Shown here piece by piece: positions 25,418 to 33,322 of a stretch of 64,000 nucleotides of DNA (position 1 is its first letter; every line of letters starts with the position of its first letter). This stretch comes from Streptomyces phaeofaciens (lineage in GTDB: Bacteria > Actinomycetota > Actinomycetes > Streptomycetales > Streptomycetaceae): NCBI RefSeq assembly GCF_014648915.1, contig NZ_BMSA01000002.1, forward strand, positions 1-64,000. The letters are read 5' to 3'. The position numbers and the translations under genes were made by a program. The notes beneath the pieces were generated by a model. It was not told where the DNA came from and did no database searches. It worked only from the letters and a program-made list of their open reading frames with translations.

Positions 25418-26204
25418 GGGGACCTTCGGGGATCGGGTGCGCTGCGACTGCGAAGAGCGCGGCGCGGTCGGGGGAGGTCCTCCGCACGTGAGACGTGGGA
25501 GTGGCTCCTGTTCCGGTAGGTGTGACCCGCGAAGTCTGTGAAGAGTTGCGTTTCCCTCACGAAAACTTTATGTGACTTAGGTCACACAAAAGGAGGGGGT
25601 GGGGGTGCGTGCCGGAGGAGGTGACCGTCGACGTGACGAAGGGCCCCGCGGGACGGATCCGCAGGGCCCTTCTTTACCGTCAGCACCGGCGTCAGGGCAG
25701 CGCCGGTGCCTGGGAGCGGCGCCGGGGGGTTGCGCCGCTGGATTCGCGCCCCTGTCTCCGCCGGGTCGGCGCCCCGGCGCGCACGGGGCGCGCGACAGGT
25801 CTGGACCTCTGGCAGTCGATCGGGGTGACGCAGGCAATGCAGTTGTCCGGGAAGGGACTTGGGGCTGTCCGGGGGTGCTGGGGGCTTTCTACGCATCGTG
25901 CTGGATGAAAGCGGCGCCCGCAACCGTTTGACCCAGCCCTTGTGCATTTTTGCATTTTTCCGCCGATCGGCCCCGGGCGTCCCCGAGGCCGACCGTTCTC
26001 TAGGGTGACCGGGCTGCTGTCCCCTGCCGTCCGATCACATTCCTGGAGCGAGGTCCCACGGCGCACAGCACGATCCGTACGCCTCAACGCTCCAGTGAGC
26101 CACGCGTGGTTCTCCCTGCCCGCCCCTGGCTGGAACGGACACCGGGACCAACGAAGCGTGCCCGGGGCCGGTCACGCGCCGTACGGGTGAGAGGCGGCCC
26201 GAAC
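25418..26204. other. 787-base region without a convincing gene
   Basis: Holds the Crp-type site (25571-25586) and a plus-strand terminator-like hairpin with arms GAAGGGCCC and GGGCCCTTC (25638-25672) followed by TTT, although no plus-strand gene precedes it. A direct repeat TGCATTTTTGCATTTT is seen near 25953-25969. Small reading frames on both strands (for example plus 25609-25908) show no family pattern, so a short untranslated RNA ending at 25675 cannot be excluded. Confidence 0.45.
25571..25586. promoter_or_regulatory. Crp-type palindrome upstream of the LAETG surface protein
   Basis: TGTGACTTAGGTCACA is a perfect palindrome with a 4-base centre, and its core fits the Streptomyces Crp consensus GTG-N6-GNCAC exactly. 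It lies 161 bases (centre to start codon) upstream of the minus-strand gene starting at 25417, in an AT-rich patch unusual for the window. Confidence 0.6.
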
Positions 26205-26486
26205 TCAGATGCGACCCCGGCACAGCTCCAGCAGCGTCATGGCGAGACCGGTGCCGGGCTTGCCCAGCGCGTCCCGGTAGCGGCCGAGGACCTCCATCTC
26301 GCGGGAGAGGTTCACGCGCCGGCCGCCGGAGGTGATCCGGGCCTCCTGGATGACGGCGGAGACGGCCATCCGTTCCTGGATCAGACCGATGATCCGGTCG
26401 TCGAGCGTGTCGATGCGCTCACGCGCGCCGGTGATCACATCGGCGGCCTCGGAGGTACGGGCGCCGGTCACATCGAGGGCGGTCAT
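26205..26486 (-). CDS. Chorismate mutase, AroQ type
   Basis: Converts chorismate to prephenate, the branch point to phenylalanine and tyrosine. The 93-residue all-helical protein is of AroQ length and shows the conserved run ARERIDTLDDRIIGLIQERM (Arg and Asp at the start of helix 1), followed by AVIQEARITSGG and LSREMEVLGRYRDALG. These carry the expected basic and acidic active-site residues. The ATG at 26486 follows GAGGAG by seven bases, a good ribosome site. The long leader ahead of it (26487-26678) encodes a short peptide rich in Phe codons and two hairpins, suggesting attenuation by aromatic amino acids. It is divergent from guaA. Confidence 0.9.
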   Translation of the reverse strand: MTALDVTGARTSEAADVITGARERIDTLDDRIIGLIQERMAVSAVIQEARITSGGRRVNLSREMEVLGRYRDALGKPGTGLAMTLLELCRGRI

Positions 26487-26543
26487 GTCGGGGCTCCTCA
26501 TTCGCTAAGGGGGAGTGCCCCGGACCGGCGAAGTCCGCAAACG

Positions 26544-26580
26544 CCAGGCGCCCCGGACCTTGTCGGCCCGGGGCGCCTGG
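26544..26580 (-). terminator. Candidate attenuator hairpin upstream of chorismate mutase
   Basis: A perfect 13-bp stem (CCAGGCGCCCCGG with CCGGGGCGCCTGG, 11-base loop) lies in the transcribed leader, 21 bases after the leader-peptide stop and 58 bases before the chorismate mutase start. It is followed by CGTTTG on the minus strand. A second hairpin (26615-26641, arms ATGGCA and TGCCAT) overlaps the end of the leader-peptide codons just after the Phe/Tyr run, as an alternative or pause structure would. Confidence 0.55.
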
Positions 26581-26600
26581 GGAAGTCGCTTGTCAGTTGC

Positions 26601-26672
26601 TCAAGCAGCACGACCATGGCAGCCGGTGGGCCCGGTGCCATAGGTAAAGACGAAGGTCGTGTGGGTGAACAT
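26601..26672 (-). CDS. Candidate 23-residue leader peptide with Phe/Tyr codons
   Basis: The reading frame encodes [20 protein letters not shown] followed by RAA and a TGA. Four of its first eleven residues are aromatic (Phe2, Phe7, Phe9, Tyr11), in line with the pathway of the downstream chorismate mutase. The ATG at 26672 lies six bases after a good -10 hexamer CATACT (26684-26679), so the peptide would be translated from a leaderless message. It is followed by hairpins at 26615-26641 and 26544-26580. Ribosome stalling at the FVFTY run when charged tRNA-Phe or tRNA-Tyr is scarce could change which hairpin forms. No biochemical proof is visible in sequence; the call rests on codon content, position and structure. 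Confidence 0.6.
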   Translation of the reverse strand: MFTHTTFVFTYGTGPTGCHGRAA

Positions 26673-26678
26673 GCGGTC

Positions 26679-26709
26679 AGTATGCCAGGCGGCTTCCCGG
26701 CCCGTCGAA
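26679..26709 (-). promoter_or_regulatory. Promoter of the chorismate mutase leader transcript
   Basis: On the minus strand, -35 TTCGAC (26709-26704), a 19-base spacer and -10 CATACT (26684-26679) place the transcription start at or next to the ATG of the leader peptide (26672). Confidence 0.5.
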
Positions 26710-26784
26710 CCGTCCGGTGGGCGGACGGAGGCCGGGGTCCGGGGCGGAGCCCGCGGGACCGGGACCGCCCCGACGCCCACTCGG

Positions 26785-26790
26785 TAGAAT
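26785..26790 (+). promoter_or_regulatory. Candidate -10 of the guaA promoter
   Basis: TAGAAT, the best -10 match in the region, lies 43 bases ahead of the GTG at 26834. A -35 is not obvious. A purine riboswitch was looked for in the short leader and not seen. Confidence 0.4.
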
Positions 26791-26833
26791 CGGCGGTACA
26801 CACAGACCCCCGCCCCACCGCCGGAAGGCTCCC

Positions 26834-28414
26834 GTGTCATCAGCGACTCCTACTGCCGCCACCCCCGACACCGTCCTGGTCGTCGACTTCGGCGCGCAGT
26901 ATGCCCAGCTCATCGCCCGTCGAGTCCGCGAGGCGCGGGTCTACAGCGAGATCGTGCCGAGCACCATGCCGGTCGAGGAGATGCTCGCCAAGAACCCGGC
27001 GGCGATCATCCTCTCCGGCGGCCCCTCGTCCGTGTACGAGGAGGGCGCCCCCCGCCTCGACCGCGCGATCTTCGAGGCCGGCGTCCCCGTCTTCGGCATG
27101 TGCTACGGCTTCCAGCTGATGGCCCAGACCCTCGGCGGCACGGTCGACAACACCGGCGCCCGCGAGTACGGCCGCACCGAGCTGCACGTCTCCCGGTCCT
27201 CCTCCACCCTCTTCGAGGGCACCCCCGCCGAGCAGGCCGTCTGGATGTCGCACGGCGACGCCTGCTCCGCCGCCCCCGAGGGCTTCTCCGTCAGCGCGTC
27301 CACGGACGTCGTCCCGGTCGCCGCCTTCGAGAACGACGAGAAGAAGCTCTACGGCGTCCAGTACCACCCCGAGGTCATGCACTCCACGCACGGCCAGCAG
27401 GTCCTGGAGCACTTCCTCTACCGCGGTGCGGGCCTGAAGCCGGACTGGACCACGGGCAACGTGATCGACGAGCAGATCACCGCGATCCGTGAGCTGGTCG
27501 GTGACAAGCGCGCGATCTGCGGCCTGTCCGGCGGTGTCGACTCCGCGGTGGCCGCCGCGCTCGTCGCACGGGCCATCGGCGACCAGCTGACCTGCGTGTA
27601 CGTCGACCACGGTCTGATGCGCAAGGGCGAGACCGAGCAGGTCGAGAAGGACTTCGTGGCCGCGACCGGCGTGAAGCTGGTCGTCGTCGACGCCGAGGAG
27701 CGCTTCCTCACCGCGCTCAAGGGCGTCTCCGACCCCGAGGAGAAGCGCAAGACCATCGGCCGCGAGTTCATCCGCGTCTTCGAGCAGGCCCAGGCGGAGA
27801 TCATCGCCGACGCCGGCCCGGCCGTGGAGTTCCTGGTCCAGGGCACCCTCTACCCGGACGTGGTCGAGTCCGGCGGTGGCACCGGCACCGCGAACATCAA
27901 GTCGCACCACAACGTCGGCGGCCTCCCCGAGGACCTCGAGTTCCGGCTGATCGAGCCGCTGCGCAAGCTCTTCAAGGACGAGGTCCGGATGGTCGGCCAG
28001 GAACTGGGCCTGCCCGAGGAGATCGTCCAGCGCCAGCCGTTCCCCGGCCCCGGCCTGGGCATCCGGATCGTCGGCGAGGTCACGAAGGAGCGCCTGGACC
28101 TCCTGCGCGACGCCGACGCCATCGCCCGCGAGGAGCTGACGGCCGCCGGTCTCGACCGCGAGATCTGGCAGTGCCCGGTGGTCCTCCTCGCCGACGTCCG
28201 CAGCGTCGGCGTCCAGGGCGACGGCCGCACCTACGGTCACCCGATCGTGCTGCGCCCCGTCTCCTCCGAGGACGCGATGACCGCCGACTGGTCGCGGCTG
28301 CCGTACGACGTCCTCGCGAAGATCTCCACCCGGATCACCAACGAGGTCCGTGACGTCAACCGCGTGGTCGTCGACGTGACCTCGAAGCCGCCGGGCACGA
28401 TCGAGTGGGAGTAG
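26834..28414 (+). CDS. guaA: GMP synthase (glutamine-hydrolysing)
   Basis: Amidates XMP to GMP using glutamine and ATP, the last step of guanine nucleotide synthesis, in the cytoplasm. The 526-residue protein has an N-terminal class I glutamine amidotransferase domain (about 14-205) with the nucleophile in GMCYGFQ (Cys about 90) and the His/Glu pair in VQYHPEV. The ATP pyrophosphatase domain (about 215-400) carries the PP-loop LSGGVDSAV near 230, and the C-terminal dimerisation domain ends in KPPGTIEWE. The length equals the family norm. The GTG at 26834 follows GGAAGG by five bases. It is divergent from the chorismate mutase gene and ends ahead of a convergent oxidase-like gene. Confidence 0.98.
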   Translation: MSSATPTAATPDTVLVVDFGAQYAQLIARRVREARVYSEIVPSTMPVEEMLAKNPAAIILSGGPSSVYEEGAPRLDRAIFEAGVPVFGMCYGFQLMAQTLGGTVDNTGAREYGRTELHVSRSSSTLFEGTPAEQAVWMSHGDACSAAPEGFSVSASTDVVPVAAFENDEKKLYGVQYHPEVMHSTHGQQVLEHFLYRGAGLKPDWTTGNVIDEQITAIRELVGDKRAICGLSGGVDSAVAAALVARAIGDQLTCVYVDHGLMRKGETEQVEKDFVAATGVKLVVVDAEERFLTALKGVSDPEEKRKTIGREFIRVFEQAQAEIIADAGPAVEFLVQGTLYPDVVESGGGTGTANIKSHHNVGGLPEDLEFRLIEPLRKLFKDEVRMVGQELGLPEEIVQRQPFPGPGLGIRIVGEVTKERLDLLRDADAIAREELTAAGLDREIWQCPVVLLADVRSVGVQGDGRTYGHPIVLRPVSSEDAMTADWSRLPYDVLAKISTRITNEVRDVNRVVVDVTSKPPGTIEWE

Positions 28415-28422
28415 CCCTCCCC

Positions 28423-28452
28423 GCGGACGGCGCCCGAGGGCGTCACGTCCGC
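28423..28452. terminator. Hairpin between the convergent guaA and PPOX-type genes
   Basis: GCGGAC pairs with GTCCGC, with an inner CGCCC/GGGCG stem. It starts eight bases past the guaA stop and reaches into the 3' end of the convergent gene (28443). No U tract follows. Confidence 0.45.
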
Positions 28453-28916
28453 TTGAGCGTGCGCACCGGCTCCCCGGGCTTCCAGACCTGGGTGACGAGA
28501 TACGTGTCGTCCTCGACGTAGGTCCGTACGACCTCCGTCAGCTCGGTGCGAAAGAGGTGGAACGGCTCCGGCGGTTCCACCTCTTTCACGTACGCCGCCC
28601 TGCTCTCCCCGTCCGTCACCTCCACCGCCCGCCCGCCGATCCGTACGTCCCCGCCGCCCATCCCGGTGCCCTCGCCCGGGTTGGCCTGGAGGGCGAAACG
28701 CGGATCGCGGCGCAGATCCAGCACCTTCAGCGAGCCCGGCATCATGCCGAGCCACAGCTCGCCGCCGAGAAAACGCACTTCGAGGCCCGAGGTCCGCGGG
28801 GAGCCGTCCCGGCGGAGGGTGGCGAGAACGTGGTGGGTGTACGCGCCGAAGCGCTCCTCGACGGTCGTCGCGAGGTCGGGTTCGGCTGCGGCGAAGGCGG
28901 CCCAGTGAGATGGCAT
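28443..28916 (-). CDS. Pyridoxamine 5'-phosphate oxidase-fold (split-barrel flavin) protein
   Basis: A 157-residue protein with the split beta-barrel pattern of the pyridoxamine 5'-phosphate oxidase superfamily: HHVLATLRRDGSPRTSGLEV followed by GELWLGMMPGSLKVLDLRRD and FALQANPGEG. Members bind FMN or F420 as dimers; many in actinobacteria are F420-dependent reductases or flavin sensors rather than true PdxH, which is longer. The ATG at 28916 is chosen because the sequence upstream in frame is unlike the family. It stands alone, convergent with guaA and divergent from the aldolase gene. The substrate is unknown. Confidence 0.85.
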   Translation of the reverse strand: MPSHWAAFAAAEPDLATTVEERFGAYTHHVLATLRRDGSPRTSGLEVRFLGGELWLGMMPGSLKVLDLRRDPRFALQANPGEGTGMGGGDVRIGGRAVEVTDGESRAAYVKEVEPPEPFHLFRTELTEVVRTYVEDDTYLVTQVWKPGEPVRTLKRT

Positions 28917-29076
28917 GCACCGAGTCTGGCCCCGATACCCGACATCTTCTGTCGTCTTTCGGAGCACTCTTGTGTCGTGTCCTGGCGCCGCACGTCATCT
29001 TTGCATAACAAGCCTGTTCTCCTGCGCTGACCGAGGGTAACTTCCGCCCGTACACCCACCCAGTGCTGGAGGACCG

Positions 29077-29871
29077 ATGCACGGGCCCACGCCGCCTGCC
29101 CCGCTGCCCACCGATCGGCTGGAGTTCGCCATGCCGCCGATGCACGACTCGGTGGAGGACGAGCGCCGGCACCGCAAGGAACGCCTGGCGGGCGCCGTAC
29201 GCCTCTTCGGACGGATGGGCTTCGAGGACGGCGTCTCCGGGCACATCACCGCACGCGACCCCGAGTTCAGCGACTGCTTCTGGGTCAACCCGTTCGGCAT
29301 GCCGTTCAAGCACGTCACCGTGAGCGACCTCGTGCTGGCCAACCAGGACGGCCAGGTCATCGAGGGCCGCTACCACGTCAACCAGGCCGCCTTCACCGTC
29401 CACGCCCAGGTCCACGCCGCCCGCCCGGACGTCGTCGCCGTCGCCCACTGTCACTCCGTGCACGGCCGCGCCCTCGCCGCCCTCGGCGAACTGCTGGACC
29501 CGATCACCCAGGAGAGCTGCGCCTTCTACGAGGACGCGGCGCTCTACGACGCCTACACCGGTGTCGCCGTCGACGCCCAGGAGGGCCGGCGCATCGCGAG
29601 CGCGCTCGGCTCCCGCAAGGCGCTCGTGCTGCGCAACCACGGGCTGCTGACCGTCGGGGACTCGGTGGACGCCGCGGCATGGTGGTTCCTGTCCATGGAA
29701 CGCTCCAGCCAGGTCCAGCTCACCGCCCGTGCGGCCGGCCGCCCCATCCTGATCGACCACAAGGCGGCGGTCGCCACCCGCGAACAGCTCGGCGGCGACC
29801 TGGTGGCCTGGATCAACTACCAGCCCCTGTGGCAGGACATCAGCCGAAGCGAACCCGACCTGCTGAGTTAG
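29077..29871 (+). CDS. Class II aldolase/adducin family protein
   Basis: A 264-residue protein of the class II aldolase/adducin N-terminal family, zinc-dependent lyases and epimerases such as L-fuculose-1-phosphate aldolase. Metal-ligand candidates lie in VAHCHSVHGRALA (about 125-137) and in LRNHGLLTVGDSV (about 185-197). FGMPFKHVTVSDLVL and the substrate-binding GHITARD region are also present. The length is slightly above that of the sugar-phosphate aldolases. The ATG at 29077 follows CTGGAGGACCG. It has no sugar-kinase or transporter neighbours, so its pathway cannot be inferred. Convergent with the DUF4429 gene, with only 16 bases between them. Confidence 0.88.
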   Translation: MHGPTPPAPLPTDRLEFAMPPMHDSVEDERRHRKERLAGAVRLFGRMGFEDGVSGHITARDPEFSDCFWVNPFGMPFKHVTVSDLVLANQDGQVIEGRYHVNQAAFTVHAQVHAARPDVVAVAHCHSVHGRALAALGELLDPITQESCAFYEDAALYDAYTGVAVDAQEGRRIASALGSRKALVLRNHGLLTVGDSVDAAAWWFLSMERSSQVQLTARAAGRPILIDHKAAVATREQLGGDLVAWINYQPLWQDISRSEPDLLS

Positions 29872-29887
29872 GCCTGGTCCCGCCGAG

Positions 29888-30796
29888 CTAGGACAGGTCC
29901 TGGGGCAGGACCTGGAAGCCCCGCAGTATCACGGTCTTCGTCCTCGCGAACTCCTCGTCCGTGAGCACCCCGTCCCGGTGCAGCTCACCCAACTCCCGCA
30001 GCCGCCGCAACAGGACGTCGTGGTGCTCGGCCTGCGCGGGGACGGACACCGTGCGCCGGAGCGGCCGCTCCCCGTCCTCCCCCGTACGGGTGGACGGATG
30101 CGGCAGCCGCGCCGTCACCGCCGTCGCCACCAGCGCGGTCAGCAGGTCCCGGCGCACATTGCCCCACAGGTCCAGGGCGTACGGGTCCTTCTCCGGCGGC
30201 AGCTTCGAGAACGCCGTCTCGCGGGTCGCGAACCGCAGGAAGCCGTCCTCGTAACCGGAGTTGGGCAGCCACTCCACCCGCACCACGTCCGCCGCGGTGA
30301 TGATCCGCGGCCCCGTCGACCGCTTCACCCGGTCCGAGGTGTCGGCCCAGTCGATCCGCACCTGGGTGCCGTCGAAGGAGACCGTGCCGTCGGAAGAACG
30401 GACCGACACCGGCACCGGCGGGCCGGGCAGCAGATAGGCGCTGGTCGGCTCCTGGGGAACCTGGTCGAGCAGCAGCGCGTGCCGGATCTCCTCCGCCACG
30501 TACGCGGCGACCCCCGACCGGTCCACGTCCACGGCCAGCCGGTAGGGATCCGCCGCCTCTGGCAGCCGTCCGCCCGTCGCCTGGAGCAGCGGATCCGCCC
30601 CCTCCCGCAACCGCATCCGCAGCCGCCCGCGCCGGCGTTCCGGCTCGTAGACGATCCCGGCGACGGCCTCCAGCGGTACGGCGATCTCCCCGTACGACTG
30701 CCGGAACAGCGGCACGGAGCGGTGGAGCCCCGGCGTGATCCGGACCGTCGTGCCGTCGAAGGCCCAGGTCCCGTCACGCTGGATGATCTCGGCCAT
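29888..30796 (-). CDS. DUF4429 protein with C-terminal SHOCT motif
   Basis: A 302-residue cytoplasmic protein with two copies of a beta-rich DUF4429 module. One starts at about residue 8 (GTWAFDGTTVRITPG) and one at about 133 (GTVSFDGTQVRIDWAD); the repetition is clear from the matching WAFDG/VSFDG openings. The C-terminal 30 residues (LRELGELHRDGVLTDEEFAR) form a SHOCT short helical motif, often found at the ends of membrane or oligomerising proteins. The ATG at 30796 is the first Met of the homologous module. It is common in Streptomyces; no role is known. Confidence 0.88.
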   Translation of the reverse strand: MAEIIQRDGTWAFDGTTVRITPGLHRSVPLFRQSYGEIAVPLEAVAGIVYEPERRRGRLRMRLREGADPLLQATGGRLPEAADPYRLAVDVDRSGVAAYVAEEIRHALLLDQVPQEPTSAYLLPGPPVPVSVRSSDGTVSFDGTQVRIDWADTSDRVKRSTGPRIITAADVVRVEWLPNSGYEDGFLRFATRETAFSKLPPEKDPYALDLWGNVRRDLLTALVATAVTARLPHPSTRTGEDGERPLRRTVSVPAQAEHHDVLLRRLRELGELHRDGVLTDEEFARTKTVILRGFQVLPQDLS

Positions 30797-30997
30797 ACGG
30801 AAATTCTCGCAGCCGGGTCAACACGGCCGTCCCCGCTTCACCCGCGCTGACCAGACCTGCCGAGGGCACACGGTGTGGGGTAGGGCACAATTCGCTGAGA
30901 TCGCAGGGGAGTTGTCCACAGGGCGGCGGACGGGATCCGAACCGGGTTCCACGAGGGCCGCCGTCCGTTCGGGTCACGGGGAAGGCAGGCGTCGGAC

Positions 30998-32287
30998 GTG
31001 GCGGTGCAGGAGGCGAGACAGGGCGCGAGCCCGGGCGCGGGTGCGAGCCCGCACGAAGGCGGCTGCACCTGCGGGGACTGCCCGCACGGCGCCCGCGCGG
31101 GACACCGGCGCGCGGTCGCCGAGTTCCTGCTCAAGCGCGACGAGTTCGCCGCCGGCCAGGGACTCCCGGCCGCCGTCGCCCACTCCGCCTCGGCCTCCCG
31201 CCAGTGGGTGTCCGAGGAACTCACCCAGTCCGCGGAACTCGTCGCCGACCGCGGCCGCACCGAGGGCGAGGCCTGGCTCGGCCGCCTCTGGCAGCGCACC
31301 GCGGTCACGGTGTGGGCGAGCGTCGTCGCGCTGCTGCTGGCCCAGTCGCTGACGGCGATCGGCGCGGGCTGGAGCTCCGCCCGCACCGCCGGACTCCTCG
31401 CCGCCCTCGTCGTCGCCGGCGCGCTCACCGCCGCCTCCTGGTTCCACCGGGCCCGCGGCGGGGCGCTCGCCCCCGTCATCGGCGAGGACAACCGCCTCTC
31501 CACCTCCCGCGCGGTCGCCGCGGCCTGGGTCCTGTTCGTCGCCTACGCCGTACTGGTCCTCGTCGGCAGGCTCGCCGCCGCCTCCGGCCACACCGAACGC
31601 GACACCCTGATCTCCGGCCTCGACCTCGCCCGCGGCGCCGGCGTGGTGACCGTCCTCGCCGTGGTCTGCGGCATCGCCGTCCTGGTACGCCGCGTGATCG
31701 GGACGCGGGTCCTCGGCCAGCGGCTCCAGAAGGTGCGCGCCCACCGGCCCAGGGCCGCCGACCTGCTCACCGACGACTCCGGCCGGGGCACCTTCGCCGA
31801 CATCCAGTACGTCGTGATCAGCGCCGTCGCCCTCGCCTTCGCCGCGGTCCGCCTCGCCCGCCGCCCCGATCAGCTGCCCGACCTGCCCTGGGGCCTGGCC
31901 GTCGTGGTCCTCGTCTCCGCCGCGACCTATCTCGCCGGCAAGTACGCGGAGGGCGGCCGCCCCGTCATCCTCTCCGTCGTCCGCTCCCGCGAGGCCGGCG
32001 ACCTCGACGCCCCGATCCGCACCGGCGACGACATCGAGATCCGCGGCGCCGGTTTCGTCCCGCCCGGCGCCCAGGCCGCCGACCGTCTCTCCCGCATGGT
32101 GGTCCGTATCGGCCCCGTCCATGTCCATGTGCCTCTGGTCCCCGTCACCGGCGGCTTCAGCAATCCCACCGATGACCTCCTCACCGTCCCCGTCCCCGCC
32201 GACGTGGAGCCGGGCCGGGTCGAGGTGCAGGTCGTCACGGCCGCCGGCGTCGAGACGAACCGGTACACGATCGACGTGACGGAGTGA
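30998..32287 (+). CDS. Multispanning membrane protein with Cys-rich N-terminus and C-terminal beta domain
   Basis: A 429-residue protein. The N-terminus carries a Cys/His motif CTCGDCPHG (about 23-31), followed by a cytoplasmic helical region (about 35-95). About five transmembrane segments come next (for example VTVWASVVALLLAQSLTAIG and VVTVLAVVCGIAVLV). The C-terminal domain of about 100 residues (IRTGDDIEIRGAGFVPPGAQ) reads like an IPT/TIG-type immunoglobulin-like fold. The start is uncertain: GTG at 30998 is used, with GGGGAAGG a little far upstream; GTG at 31004 is an alternative. I do not recognise a named family. The N-terminal cysteines could bind metal. Confidence 0.75.
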   Translation: MAVQEARQGASPGAGASPHEGGCTCGDCPHGARAGHRRAVAEFLLKRDEFAAGQGLPAAVAHSASASRQWVSEELTQSAELVADRGRTEGEAWLGRLWQRTAVTVWASVVALLLAQSLTAIGAGWSSARTAGLLAALVVAGALTAASWFHRARGGALAPVIGEDNRLSTSRAVAAAWVLFVAYAVLVLVGRLAAASGHTERDTLISGLDLARGAGVVTVLAVVCGIAVLVRRVIGTRVLGQRLQKVRAHRPRAADLLTDDSGRGTFADIQYVVISAVALAFAAVRLARRPDQLPDLPWGLAVVVLVSAATYLAGKYAEGGRPVILSVVRSREAGDLDAPIRTGDDIEIRGAGFVPPGAQAADRLSRMVVRIGPVHVHVPLVPVTGGFSNPTDDLLTVPVPADVEPGRVEVQVVTAAGVETNRYTIDVTE

Positions 32288-32434
32288 CCCCGCGCCGCCC
32301 CGTGAGGAAGGGAACGGGCGGCGGTGCGGATGGAGCGTTGGCGAGTTGCGTGCAAACAGTTGAGCATGGCCCCCATTTCGTACGTATGGTCTGTTGAGGG
32401 GTCCCACCACGGCGGGCGAGAGGCGGCTCGGGCG

Positions 32435-32968
32435 ATGACTCATGGCATGCGAACGGACACGTACCCTCCTTATCTCGACGGCGGCGGCCGGGACTGGCGG
32501 GACACCGCCAGTCGGTACGCCCTGCTCCCACTGCGCGTCTTCCTCGGCGTCACCTTCATCTACGCCGGTCTCGACAAACTCACGGACAGCGCCTTCATGA
32601 AGGACGGCGGTGCCGGTTCCATCGGCGACACCATGCGTGCCGTCCGTGACTCCTCGGCCATCCCGGCCCTGGTCGACCTGGCTCTGAAGAACCCGGTCGG
32701 CTTCGGCTACGCCATCGCCTTCGGCGAACTCGCCGTCGGCATCGGCGTCCTGGTGGGCCTGCTCACCCGCCTCGCCGCCCTCGGCGGAGCCCTGATCTCG
32801 CTCAGCCTCTGGCTGACCGTGAGCTGGTCCGCCGAGCCCTACTACTACGGCAACGACCTTCCCTACCTCATGGCCTGGCTCCCCTTCGTCCTCGCGGGCG
32901 CCCCGGTCCTCTCCCTCGACGCGGTCCTGCGCAAGAGGCGCCGGGAGTCGGCGGGGGGCCTGGCGTAG
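32435..32968 (+). CDS. DoxX-family membrane protein
   Basis: A 177-residue integral membrane protein with four hydrophobic segments. It shows the DoxX pattern LLPLRVFLGVTFIYAGLDKL at the first helix (about 26-45) and GFGYAIAFGELAVGIGVLVG in the centre. DoxX proteins associate with thiosulphate:quinone oxidoreductase or with redox-stress membrane complexes; no partner enzyme is adjacent. ATG at 32435 or 32447 could start it; 32435 is used. Its stop codon overlaps the first base of a 34-bp tandem repeat array. Confidence 0.85.
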   Translation: MTHGMRTDTYPPYLDGGGRDWRDTASRYALLPLRVFLGVTFIYAGLDKLTDSAFMKDGGAGSIGDTMRAVRDSSAIPALVDLALKNPVGFGYAIAFGELAVGIGVLVGLLTRLAALGGALISLSLWLTVSWSAEPYYYGNDLPYLMAWLPFVLAGAPVLSLDAVLRKRRRESAGGLA

Positions 32969-33097
32969 CCCAGGTCAGACCTCCGTGTCCGACCTGGCGC
33001 GGCCCAGATCAGACTTTCCTTTCCGACCTGGGGCAGCCCAGATCAGACCTTCCCGTCCGACCTGGCGCAGCCCAGATCAGATCCTTGTGTCCGAGCC
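32968..33097. repeat. 34-bp tandem repeat (3.8 copies), each copy a hairpin
   Basis: Units at 32968-33001, 33002-33035 and 33036-33069 are exactly 34 bases, with a partial fourth from 33070. Each begins GCCCAGRTCAGA and ends CCGACCTGG. Within each complete unit CCAGRTC can pair with GACCTGG, giving three hairpins in a row; the shortened fourth unit lacks the second arm. The array spans the gap between the convergent DoxX gene and the small membrane-protein gene, and its last unit runs into the 3' end of the latter (stop at 33077). Confidence 0.85.
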
Positions 33098-33322
33098 CGT
33101 GGCCTCGGTCGGTGTGTGCCGGCCGGGGCCACGGCGGCTGCGTATCGCGTGGGCCATCACGCCCGTCGCGCCCGCCAGACAGAGGCCGCCGACGACCATC
33201 GGGATCACCGCGAACCACGGCGTGTCCCAGAGGCCGCCCGCGTCACCCGCGTAGACGACCCCCGCGAAGGTGAGGAAGGCCCCGGCGACGAGCCGTCCGG
33301 GCTGGAACTCATGACGCAGCAC
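33077..33322 (-). CDS. Small two-helix membrane protein
   Basis: An 81-residue protein with two hydrophobic stretches (LVAGAFLTFAGVVYAGDAGG, then WFAVIPMVVGGLCLAGATGV) and a basic tail. The GTG at 33322 lies inside the last codons of the PspC gene, overlapping it by 14 bases, so translation is probably coupled and the product may work with the PspC protein in the membrane. The final codons lie inside the fourth unit of the 34-bp repeat, so the C-terminus GSDTRI may derive from repeat sequence. No family is recognised. Confidence 0.75.
   Translation of the reverse strand: MLRHEFQPGRLVAGAFLTFAGVVYAGDAGGLWDTPWFAVIPMVVGGLCLAGATGVMAHAIRSRRGPGRHTPTEATGSDTRI

Noticed and set aside
25609..25908. 99-codon open frame on the plus strand
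   Set aside because: It runs through a terminator hairpin, has no homology-like pattern and Arg/Gly-rich composition typical of random GC-rich frames.
25942..26190. 82-codon open frame on the plus strand
   Set aside because: No ribosome site or domain pattern; overlaps a region more likely to hold regulatory sequence.
26787..26833. Purine or guanine riboswitch for guaA
   Set aside because: The leader after the TAGAAT hexamer is only about 40 bases and lacks the aptamer pattern.
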